Shown here piece by piece: positions 55,100-64,000 of a DNA stretch of 64,000 nucleotides. Position numbers and translations under genes: made by a program. The DNA is from Stomoxys calcitrans (taxonomy: Eukaryota > Arthropoda > Insecta > Diptera > Muscidae), in NCBI RefSeq assembly GCF_963082655.1, contig NC_081553.1, positions 155,721,441-155,785,440 on the forward strand, read 5' to 3'. Below the pieces are notes generated by a model, which was not told the origin of the DNA, searched no databases, and saw nothing but the letters and a program-made list of their open reading frames with translations. The stretch's first letter is position 1; the number at the start of each line of letters is the position of its first letter.

Positions 55100-58000
55100 A
55101 TTCAGCAGTTGTTGCTGAACACTTGCCTGAGGAAGTATCGACAACATCGCTAAAGTCTGGCGGACTGCAGGAGATTGGAAATCCCCTGCTACAATCGGGA
55201 CAGGAGGGATGGCATCGTCTGGAGAAATGGTTCGTGGACTAAGAATTCCGGGATTTGAACTTCTCAAGGGTACGGGGAATGGGAGACACAGAGCCTGTAT
55301 TCTCGCAAAGGGTAGTCTAAATGTTTTTCTTCTTCCGTCGCTAAGCACTGAAGATTTAGTAGTATCCAGCCTTGAAATCAACAAGTCTCATTACTGGCTG
55401 GCTTCCCTATATATGCCACACGATTTAGAGATGCCGCCTCCAAACCTTATGTCGCTGGTTGAAGCTGCTTCTGTAGGGAAGAAAAGCCTTATTGTAGGAA
55501 GTGATGCTAATGAACATCACCAGATATGGGGAAGTTCCGATGTCAAAGAAAGGAGTAAGCTGCTTATTGAATAAAGGGGATAAACCGACCTTTATTAAGA
55601 GAACCAGGCAGGAGGTACTAGATATTACCTTGTATTCGAAGATATAAGTGGAAGAATGTGCGACAGAGAGTGTTGGATGACCACAGCATCTCTGATCATC
55701 GTTATATTAGTTTCAGCCTTGGACAAAATACTGAAAGAGTTGTCCCTCTGCTAAACAGCAGAAAGGCGTATTGGGATAAATTTCGGGACAAATTTTGCAC
55801 CACTATCCCTTCTAGAATAGAAAAGGAAACTACGGAGGATATAGACATAATATTCAAGCAGATCACGAAGGTCCTAAATGATTAGCTTGTATCAGCATGC
55901 CCTAGTGCCAAGCCAAGGAGCAAACAGCGACCGCCATGCTGGACCCTAGAGCTAGTTGGTCTAAGGGAGGACTTCAGAAAACTCTTCAATAGAGCAAAAG
56001 CCACAAGAGCACCACACGATTGGGACATCTAGAAGGCTGAGCTAAGAAAATACAAGGGCGAGCTGAGAAAGGCTCAGAACAAATCCTGGGTAGAATTCTA
56101 CAGCTCCGTGGAGGATACATCTGAGGCCCTAGGCTAAGGAAGATTCTGTCTTCGAGACGTTTTAAGATATATTCAGAAGTCAGAGAATGTGTGGTCAATG
56201 TCTAGTTAGGAAACATTAGAACTAATCGTTGATACACATTTCCCGGGATATTCTCCAACGGACAACGTGGCGCTAGAATAGATTGTTATTCGTATGAATT
56301 CGTCGGAGGCCAATAGGGAAATTGTATCTGAGCCGAAAATCCTTTGGGCGACAAGAAGTTTCGACACCTTTAAGTCGCCAGGCTCTGATGACGTATCACC
56401 GGTTGAATTACAAGCTGTGCCTGATAGTTTGGTTCCCTGGCTTAGGGAGATATACTCCGCTTGGTTCAAAATATTATATATACCTCTGGAATGGAGGGAC
56501 ACAAAGGTCATTTTCATTTCGAAAGCAGGAAAACCCTGCTACCATTGCCTCGGTAGCAGCATGCATGTAGTAAAGGCAAATCCAGCGAAACATCCCTTCA
56601 CGACTCTCGCTGTCAAGGAATATGCAATGGTAGCATTTCTTGACATTGAAGGTGCTTTCAATAATGTAAAACCTGATGTCAATCATGAAGGAGATGGAGT
56701 TTCTAGGCCTCATCTCTACCGTAAGAAAGTTTATTAATAACTCACTTACTAAAAGATGCATAACGGCAGGCTTGGGATCTGTGGATCTAAAAAGATGGGT
56801 CAGCAGAAAAACTCCTCAAGGAGGTGTACTGTCTCCTCTCTTTTGGAATATAGCCATTAACAATATGTTATTGTCTCTGGAAGAAAAAGGCCTAAAAAAG
56901 GTCGCGTATGCTGATGACGTGGCAATTGCTGTTAGGGGAAAGTTTCCCAGCACTCTAAGAGATATTCTTCAGGAAGCTCTACGTGCAACAGCAAAATGGC
57001 CTACCGAATGTGGTCTGGGTACAAATCCGTGCAAGACAGGAGTAGTTCTTTTCAGCAGGAGATACAAGTTGCCTACAGTGGAACCTGTCACCTTGGGTGG
57101 AGAGAATGCCCCATTTTCAGAAAGCGCAAAACACCTGGGTATTTTGCTAGACAGGAAATGGCACTTCAAATCCAACATTTTGGAAAGGGCAAGAAAGGCC
57201 ACTCTTGCCCTATACACCTGCAAGAGAGCCATTGGCAAAAGATGGGGATTTAGACCGCGAGTCATGCATTCGGTATATACTGCAGTTGTCAGACCTATTA
57301 TGCTATAAGTTGTTGTGGTTTGCTGGAAGGCGCTTCAAAAGCCCACCTACTGCTAAATACTTTACCGGATCCAAAGGATGGCTTGTTTGTGCATCACAGC
57401 CGCACTGAGGACGACACCATCTGATGGACTGAATTTAATGTTACATTTCATGCCTGTGGACATTGTGGCTACCCAAATTGCAGCGACCACTGCCGTGAGA
57501 TTAACGGAGCATTCTCATTTGTCATGTGGCAGCTATGGACACTGTGTTATCCTTGATACAATATCCGATGTTCCAGGCATTGTGGATTGCACCCAACCTA
57601 ACCCGCTTTTTGATAAAAATTACTGTACCACTATTGCTGATAGATCCGATTGGAACTACGATATTCCCGGTAACAGAAGTTATATTGACTTCTATACGGA
57701 TGGTTCCAAACTAACCGACCAGATGGGGGTGTACTCTAAAAGTCTAGAACTGGTCATATTGAAAAGGTTACCCGACCACTGCAGTGTGTATCAAGCAGGG
57801 AACCTTGCAATTAAGGAAGTGGTGACATGTCTAAAATTTAATCTCATTACGACGATTGGAATAAATATCTTCTCAGACAGCCAGGCAGCCATTTAATCCC
57901 TGGAGAAAATATTTCTGAACACAAAAACCGCCCTCGACTGTCTCAGATCTATCAACGAGATGGCTGAGCAGTTCAAAATTCACCTGTTCTGGGTGTCGCT

Positions 58001-58520
58001 CCACAGAGATATCCCATGGTATTGTAAAGCGAATGAGCTTGCGAGACTAGGAACTACCCTACACATTTCAGGGATACTGGAATCTGTGGGTATGCCTCTA
58101 CCGACATGTAAGCTAAGTTTTCAGGACCAGGCCCAAAGGACATCGAATGATAGATGGTCACAAAGAGGGGCTGTGAGCATTCCAAAACTATGTGGCCTAA
58201 TCTAGACTTGAGGAGGTCTACCGTTTTGCTTTTACGGGCTAGGACAGACGCCTCAGTCACTGTGCCCATCATGACAGGTCACTGTCTAATCGGAAAATAT
58301 GCTTAAAGGTTGCCAGCAACGACTTTTGCAGAAACTGTAAGGACATCTTAGGAGAAGAGCCAATAGAACACCTTCTGTGTGTGTGTCCCGCACTAGTAGT
58401 TAGAAGGAGTTCCACTTTAGATTCCCATTCCTTTGGGAACCTGTCTGATTTAGAGGATGTGAATATTCGCAAGTTATTGGGCTTTTTTAAGCGATCTGGA
58501 TGGTTCGACGGTAAGAACTA
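55100..58520 (+). pseudogene. LOA-type ORF2 (EN, RT, RNase H, zinc motif)
   Basis: Endonuclease: RACILAKGSLNVFLLP, YWLASLYMPHDLEMPP, LIVGSDANEHHQIWGSSD (55493-55540) and SISDHRYISFSLG (55690); the N-terminal QINL stretch is missing. RT: REIVSEPKILWATRSFD, KSPGSDDVSPVELQ, EWRDTKVIFISKAGKP, then a deletion of the fingers near 56536, MVAFLDIEGAFNNV (motif A), SRKTPQGGVLSPLFWN (motif B) and KVAYADDVAIAV (intact YADD, about 56906). RNase H: YIDFYTDGSKL (57683-57712), SVYQAGNLAIKEV and NIFSDSQAAI (57866-57895), HLFWVSLHRDIP where the usual HG is changed. C-terminus: NDFCRNCKDI-type zinc motif and CVCPALVV (58310-58400). Many frameshifts; inactive. Confidence 0.85.
56536..56559. repeat. Small hairpin at an RT deletion junction
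   Basis: CTGCTACC and GGTAGCAG pair around an 8-nt loop. TGCTACCATTGC (56537-56548) is also the inverse of 56624-56635 (GCAATGGTAGCA), about 80 bp downstream. Confidence 0.7.
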
Positions 58521-58624
58521 GAAGGCACCTTCCTTCTTCTGTTCCTGTGGTATCACAATGGACGAAAACGTCTAAGTGAGTCTGATGGCAGACTGCCGCT
58601 TTAAGCTAGCCTAACCTTAACTGG

Positions 58625-59105
58625 AAACATTACCAATCTTTTGGATGTAAAGATTTTAGCCCAAGAAAACAATAATAAACGAAGATATATGCTTGAAATG
58701 CTTCACATTTTTGATACACCCACTGACAATCGAATCAATTTTAAGACTGACACCGACCACTGTGCACATATTTACAGGAGTTTAGTCACTAAACATAGGC
58801 AATAGAGAGAGAAAGTTTTAACTATACTTTTCACATCATCATAAGAAAATCATTTGTAATTGTTAAAAATGTAATTATTTCGTAAAATAATTTTCTGTTT
58901 GTATTTTTTATGTAAAATGTTAAATTTTCTGTGAATTTCCCATAAGAGGAACGCCGGCGGTGTTCGAAATATTGGTGTTTTCAAAATAAAACAATTTTCA
59001 AAAACTTAAACATCGGTTTTTAATTATTGCTTCATGACGTTCAGCCAAAACAAACAAACTAGTAAGAGATAAATATGTTAAATGTAAAATATTGATTTTT
59101 TATAT
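58625..59105. other. Unassigned AT-rich spacer
   Basis: No gene or repeat recognised between the LOA-type 3' end and the compact element A. Confidence 0.3.
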
Positions 59106-59109
59106 ATAA

Positions 59110-59518
59110 CTAGCTGACCCTGGCCCCCTCCGCTGCGCATTTTTTTACTTTATATGGAACAAAAGCTTCTTGGAATAATTATTTTCGACAATTAAAGATC
59201 TTTTAGTGAAACACCATGCAAACTTGACTAACAGTTTAACAATAAGTGCCTTTAATTGAACCCCATAAGACCTTTATTGGTCTACGAATTTGGATGTGAG
59301 GTGTACTTAAATCGCACCACCCATCTCCGAGATCTGGCGTTTTTGAAAATTAGGGTAAGGGGAAGGTTCCGCCCCCCTTCAGATATCAAAAAATGTAGTA
59401 CCTTATTTTCACCACGGGGTCATTATGCACCATCTGTGAAAATTTCAAGAAAATCGGTTCAGCCGTTTCTGAGTCTATAAGGAACACACAACAACACAAA
59501 TTGATTTTTTATATAAGA
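59110..59518 (-). mobile_element. Helitron-like element A, compact copy with both ends
   Basis: On the minus strand it begins TCTTATATAAAAAATC at 59518 (host A before it) and ends GCCAGGGTCAGCTAG at 59110 (host T after it): A|TC...CTAG|T. The 3' domain matches the outer ~250 bp of the copies at 4962 and 12021. The tandem core is gone; GGTGTAC (59297-59303) is joined directly to TTAAATCGCACCACCC. The 5' domain carries CAGAAACGGCTGAACCGATT and TGTGTTCCTTATAGACTC, common in arthropod repeats of this type. 409 bp, non-coding. Confidence 0.75.
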
Positions 59519-59574
59519 TTATAAACGTTAAAAAGATTAATTCCATTACTTTAAGAACATACGTTCTTGTTGTA

Positions 59575-59645
59575 CGGGTGTCAATAAATTGCATTCCATT
59601 AAGAATTGCGGTCTCTAGAGGCTCAAGAAGTGAAGATCCGACAGA
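59575..59645 (+). repeat. DINE-1-like unit fragment
   Basis: AAGAATTGCGGTCTCTAGAGG and CTCAAGAAGTGAAGATCC are one core stretch of the family, abutting the mariner fragment. Confidence 0.6.
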
Positions 59646-60553
59646 TTTTGACAACACTGGTTTAAACTGCTTACGCACGTTTTGTGTTTTGTTTCACTGT
59701 CAAACATCTTCCGATTGGTTCATAATTTAACCAAGAATCGTCTTACAAACAAATAACGCCTGCAAACTATTCAATTTTATTATCAAAATGTGTGCTCTGT
59801 TAAGAAAACTCATCGCGCGCTTCTTCCATTTTACGACGAAGCCCATTTTTGCCTCAATGGGTACGTAAATAAGCAGTTTTGTCGATTTTGGAATTAAAAT
59901 CGGCCAGAAGCATTGCAAGAACTACCAATGCATTCAGAAAAAGTCACAGTTTATAGGCTGGTGGCATCATTGGACCCTACTTCTTCAAAGATGTTGCGAA
60001 TCGTAACGTAACTTGAATGGTGAGCGTTACTGTTAGATGATATCCAACTTTTGTTTGCCCAAAATGCAAGAGCTTGACTTGCATGACATGTGGTTTCAAC
60101 AAGACGTTTCCACTTGCCACACAGCACGCGTAACAATGGACTTATTGAGAGGCGAGGCGTCCTACCGATCGTTCCGTTGTTCCAAAGGGTTGCATGCGCA
60201 TTCGTCGCCCACGCCCTTAACTAGGACTGCGTCGATATGAATGGCTTTAGGTTAACCAAGTTTATTGACGGCAATCCTCTGGCCTTCACCGCGAAATCGT
60301 CTGCCCCTTCATTACCCCTTACTCCGTTATGGCCCGGCACCCAAACGATGCGGATTTTGACATCCTCAGAGAAGGCGTTAATCTCCTTCTTACATTGCAA
60401 ATGTGGACGTTTGCGTGAAATAATCTTCAAACATTAAATTATATGGACGGTACTATCTATCAATTCAAATAAAAACTTCATGCGTTTTCTGACTTTTGTG
60501 TGATTGCTTTTAAAATTTTCTCTTAAAATTTGCTCTTAAAAAATCACCCTTTA
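59645..60553 (+). mobile_element. Tc1/mariner remnant with nested retroelement fragment
   Basis: The left terminal repeat is missing; similarity starts at TTTTGACAACACTGG. Pieces follow in order: VRKLIARFFHFTTKPIFAS-like, NGYVNKQFCRFW, LPMHSEKVTV, WWHHWTLLLQRC and, at 60037-60140, LPKMQELDLHDMWFQQD (second catalytic Asp region), CHTARVTMDLLRGE. The C-terminal HEIIFKH is present at about 60415-60435, and the right repeat AAATCACCCTT ends near 60552 before TA. An RNase H fragment (60220-60400, minus) interrupts the C-terminal part. Confidence 0.8.
60220..60400 (-). pseudogene. LOA/I-type RNase H fragment nested in mariner
   Basis: Minus-strand frame reads LQCKKEINAFSEDVKI, IVWVPGHNGVRGNEGADDFA and GLPSINLVNLKPF, nearly the same as 41487-41645. 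Only ~180 bp with no element end, so a truncated insert or a capture by repair. Confidence 0.8.
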
Positions 60554-60559
60554 TTATAT

Positions 60560-61090
60560 GCAAAATGCCAGTTATTTTGCTATTTTTATTCTTTATTTAA
60601 TAAATTGATTTTATTGCAAAAATATAATATGTATAGTATTGACAACTTTATCTTCAAATTAATAATGATACTAAAAATAATCTGACTCAAACTGAATATC
60701 AGTAAAACTTTAAGCGAACAGACTACTCAGTTCTCCCCAATTCCTTGAGCCCTTTCTAGACGTAAATATCACGACCTGGTTGTCCCATTTCAACAACATA
60801 ATGCGCTGATGCTTCTCGTTATCGCTGTCAATTATCCGTGTGATCGACTCTTCCTTGGTTTTGTAAAGAATTGAGAAGTTCCATAAAGTTATAAAAATAG
60901 ATTTCTTAGGAAAAGTAGAAATGATAACACCACACACACGTCATGAATAGCTAAGGTCAATAAAGAAATTTGTATATTCAATAAAATTTTTTTCTCGATT
61001 CTTTATTTGAAATCTATTACGGATAAACATAAAGCAAAATTTATATTGAAATAACAAATACTACAATAGATCCATTGATATTACAGTTTA
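60560..61090. other. Unassigned AT-rich DNA
   Basis: No gene or repeat recognised. Confidence 0.3.
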
Positions 61091-61091
61091 A

Positions 61092-61957
61092 TCTATATAT
61101 ACAAAAGAGTTGCGTGACTGACTGATCATCGCCCCGCCCAAACGGCTAAAGCTAGAATCATGAAATTTTGCACGAATGTTGGTCTTGGATGATAAGCGCG
61201 GGATAAGGCTGTATTTGTTGATATTCGTACGTTTAGGTACTAAATAGTACAAAAAAAAAATTACGAAATGGTACATATTTGCCCAGCGGGAACAGAAAGT
61301 GCTAGAATTATGTTATTGGGCCCAAATTTAAGAGCGTCTCAAAAAAATTTGGTTTGGTAAACAAAATTTTGGAAATTTGTACATTTAAGTGCTAAAAAGT
61401 ACCAAAAAGTTACCAAATGGGTGAACTTCGTACAGGGCGGATGGATAGAGGTAGACATCTGGTGCAAAATTAAAATACGGTAACATCTTGAAGGTAAATA
61501 TTGGGCGGTAAGAAGATTTGCTTTTAATTCGTGCATTTAGGTACTAAAACACATAATATGGTACTTTCTTTACTGAGTGATCATAAGCTCTCAAAATTGG
61601 GATACTTCTATACCTCGACTATAAATTTAGGGCAACCACAAGATTTTTTCAACATCGTACATTTTTTAGGCACTAAACCATAAAAATGACACACTCTTTA
61701 CGAATTGACCAAAAGCGCTCAAAATAAACCTTGACAGTATATATTGGGCGGCTTAATGATTTTTCCGATGTATTGTTATTCTTGGTACTATTTGGTACTT
61801 TCTGTGAGGAAAGGGACAGATTTCTGAAATTTTATATGCGTTTATTACAAAACTTCATAATCTTGTAAATTGAGTGACTTCCTAGGCTTTTAGAAGTCCT
61901 ACACTAAAAAAGGCGTATCAAAAACTGGGGTAGCGAAGCGGACCACCGGGATGCTAG
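61092..61957 (+). mobile_element. Helitron-like element B, full copy
   Basis: Starts TCTATATATACAAAAG after host A (61091) and ends GGATGCTAG at 61957. Near the 5' end is TTGCGTGACTGACTGATCAT and GAATGTTGGTCTTGG; the core has ~125-130-bp units (GGTACTTTCTTTACTGAG, CTCTCAAAATTGGGATAC). The 3' domain has GACTTCCTAGGCTTTTAGAA, TAGCGAAGCGGACCACCGG. 866 bp, no coding capacity. The next copy starts with TC at 61958, directly. Confidence 0.75.
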
Positions 61958-63430
61958 TCTATATATATATAAAATGCGTGACTGACTGACTGATCATCGT
62001 CCAGCCCCAACGACTAAAGCTAGATTCATGCAATTTAGCACGAATGTTGGTCTTCGGTCATATGCACGGCTGAAAGCTGGATTGGGTGATATTCGAACGT
62101 TTAGGTAAAAAAAAGTACGGTACATATCTGCCCAGGGCTAGCGGAGAGGGATAGAATTATGTTCTTGGGCTCAAATTAAAGAGCGTCTTGAGAAAATAAT
62201 GTTTGGTAAAAAAAAAAAAACATTTTGGAAAAACGTACCGGAAGTGGGAGAAATAGTACATTAAGTACCGCAATTGGTACAATTTGGTACTTTCTTTATA
62301 AATTTAGCTAGAGGTCTGAATTTTGGAACTAAGGTACACTATGGCAACCATAATTGGGTGCCTGTAAGAGTTTTTGAAAATTTGTACACCTAGGTACTAG
62401 CTCCAAAAGGAACGAAATGGGTGAAGTTTGTACAGGGCTGATGAATGGAGGTAGAATTTTGAAGTTTGACTTAAAAGACATCTTGTGCAAAAGGATGAGA
62501 GTGAAATGAAAAAAATAGGAAAATAGTACTGGTAACGGGAGAAAAGTGCGTTTAGTACCGCAATTAGCACCATGTGGTACTTTTTTTATAGATGGGGCAA
62601 GGGGTCTGAAATTTGGCATGTAGGTGCAACTAGGAAATATATGACAACTTAGAAATACATGATGGGTGACTAAAAAATTAAAGTGAATGGTCTGAAATTT
62701 GGCATGAAAGTAGAGCTAAGAAGTATTTGATGGTTGACTAAATGTTCTATTAAAAATTCGTACATTTTAGTATTATTTGGTACTTTCTGTTTAGATGGAG
62801 CTAGAACTCCGAAATTTGGGAAGTAGGTACAACTAAGAAATAAATTATGGATGACTTAATGATGTATTCAAAATTCCTACATTTTAGTACCAAAATTGGT
62901 ACCATTTTGTACTTACTGTTCAGATGGATCTTGAAGTCTGAAATTTGGCATGTGGGCACAACTAATAAATAAATAATGGGTGGCTAAATTATCTATTATC
63001 ACCATTAGCACATATTGATGAAGCTAGAGGTCTGAAACCCAGCATGTAGATACAACTAAGAAGTATATAATAGGTGACGAAATGATCTATTAAAAATATA
63101 TACTTTTTGTACCAAAACTGGTACCATTTGGTAGTTTCTTTGCAGATGGAGCTAAAGGTTTGAAATTTGACATGTAAGTACAAGAAGGGAATATATATAA
63201 TGAGTGACTACATTTTGGTACCAAAAAGTACAAAATAGGTACTAAGTCTTACAAAATGGAACTTTCTTTACAAATTGAGCTAAAACGCTCAAAATTGGTT
63301 TCCATTTATACTTTGACAATATATATTGTGTGACCTAATAATTTTTCCGATGTATTGTTATTCTTGGTACTATTTGGTACCTTCATTACAGAAGGGGACC
63401 GATTTCTAAAATTTTATAGGCAATTATTAC
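61958..63430 (+). mobile_element. Helitron-like element B, second copy, 3' truncated
   Basis: Starts TCTATATATATATAAAATG immediately after the CTAG of the previous copy, repeats the CGTGACTGACTGACTGATCA and TTCATGCAATTTAGCACG domain, then has a longer core (about nine units) and stops near 63430 in the 3' domain (ATTTTATAGGCAATTATTAC), without CTAG. Confidence 0.75.
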
Positions 63431-63494
63431 GGTTGCTGATTTCCTTCTGTTTCTCGTGGAGCAGTAGATCTAGAGATCGGGAGTAGGCTTAGAA

Positions 63495-64000
63495 TGGACT
63501 CCAAAGACCCAACAATTGCGGTGGTGATATTAGGATACAAACTAATTACCTTCGGCGATCAACGCTCAATTGAAATATATCGTTGTGCGCTAAAAAACAT
63601 TGATGAGATCTGGCCAGGTGCAACACTAGATTTAATTAAGAAGGGAGATATTCCTTCCTGACCAACGGCGCATGATTGGATACCAAGGACTCCCTCGGAT
63701 CCTGAATCCATACTTGGACGATTAAGGGAATGTAATCCCAATTTTTCAACTATCGACTGGAAGACTGGTTGATTGATGAGGCTGATGATGACCGAAGACA
63801 TGCAGTATTCGTACTGAACTTCGATGGTCTTGGAGACCTCAACAAGTCTGAAGAAGTTGTATCCTACGGATTTAACAAGTTGAAACTGAAGGTCTATAGA
63901 AGCGGTGGGTTGGGGAATCAGGAGATGACTCAGCAGTAGTCATCTCCTGATTCCGTGGTGGATTTTCAGTCTCATGCAGGAGACTAAAAATCCACTGGCC
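63495..64000 (+). pseudogene. LOA-type ORF1 fragment, truncated by window edge
   Basis: Frames read YKLITFGDQRSIEIYRCALK, NIDEIWPGATLDLIKKGDI, a stop, PTAHDWIPRTPSDPESILGR and NPNFSTIDWKT, matching 54700-55100. A frame break near 63765 precedes HAVFVLNFD and SYGFNKLKLKVYR. After 63914 the copy has lost ~60 bp relative to 55100-55170 and carries two hairpins before matching again at GCAGGAGACTAAAAATCC. Confidence 0.8.
63914..63995. repeat. Paired hairpins at a deletion junction
   Basis: Hairpin 1: 63914-63930 with 63938-63954, 17 bp perfect, 7-nt loop. Hairpin 2: 63958-63973 with 63980-63995, 16 bp with one mismatch, 6-nt loop. They are separated by 3 nt. Confidence 0.9.

Larger units (their letters stand above)
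54080..58621 (+). mobile_element. Long LOA/I-type retrotransposon copy (ORF1, EN, RT, RNase H)
   Basis: About 4.5 kb in one orientation with domains in the canonical order ORF1, endonuclease, RT, RNase H and C-terminal zinc motif, ending in a TTTAAGCTAGCCTAACC tract near 58621. The same 3' end occurs on the minus strand at 15913. The 5' limit is uncertain (similarity begins about 54080). No target duplication was found. All coding parts contain frame breaks. Confidence 0.85.

Noticed and set aside
1..64000. LTR retrotransposon, Penelope or Polinton proteins
   Set aside because: No gag-protease-integrase order, no paired long direct repeats, no GIY-YIG or protein-primed polymerase motif seen.

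Overview
This window looks like heterochromatin-like or intergenic DNA from a higher (schizophoran, probably muscoid/calyptrate) fly. That placement is an inference from three repeat types: a tRNA-derived SINE with a typical muscid head, a DINE-1-like interspersed repeat (ends near ACAAGTAAAAGCGTGCTAAG and a TATACCC..GGGTATA hairpin), and several dipteran non-LTR retrotransposon lineages. The DNA is AT-rich. I found no intact host gene, no rRNA, no functional tRNA, no CRISPR and no bacterial signal. Almost every recognisable protein similarity is a decayed transposon protein.

Layout. 0-2 kb: Jockey-type ORF2 remnant (minus). 3.3-3.9 kb: SINE tail and mariner remnant. 5.0-6.5 kb: Helitron-like element A with a ~130-bp tandem core. 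6.5-8.4 kb: RTE remnant (minus) interrupted by a CR1/Jockey-like RT piece (plus). 8.9-11.3 kb: LOA/I-type element with a 41-residue tandem repeat. 12.0-14.3 kb: second element A. 15.9-17.8 kb: LOA-type 3' half (minus). 17.8-20.3 kb: DINE-like copies, one carrying a mariner MITE. 19.2-22.7 kb: a segment with a paralogue at 46.2-52.2 kb. 23.3-24.4 kb: RT remnant. 25.0-26.0 kb: element A array. 27.2-27.8 kb: mariner deletion derivative. 28.3-31.3 kb: two DINE-like copies in a row, the second carrying a palindromic mariner. 31.9-33.5 kb: Helitron-like element B. 33.5-36.6 kb: transposon-poor island. 36.6-39.5 kb: mariner end, DINE-like piece and a second RTE-like remnant. 40.4-42.2 kb: SINE with target duplication, then LOA-type RNase H end. 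42.9-45.9 kb: DINE-like copies. 46.4-49.7 kb: nearly complete RTE with an 11-bp target duplication. 52.7-54.1 kb: RT remnants. 54.1-58.6 kb: long LOA-type element (ORF1, EN, RT, RNase H). 59.1-59.5 kb: compact element A with both ends. 59.6-60.6 kb: mariner with a nested retroelement fragment. 61.1-63.4 kb: two element B copies head to tail. 63.5-64.0 kb: LOA ORF1 fragment.

Two themes recur. First, three non-autonomous families (A, B, DINE-like) share one design: fixed ends around a tandem core of ~125-150-bp units. A and B carry Helitron-like termini (A|TC...CTAG|T), and B and the DINE-like family each show a head-to-tail junction with no spacer. Second, several long near-perfect hairpins sit at places where a related copy has different sequence. 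They look like snap-back or template-switch repair scars. The extreme case is a transposon that has become a 154-bp-arm palindrome and is still flanked by TA.
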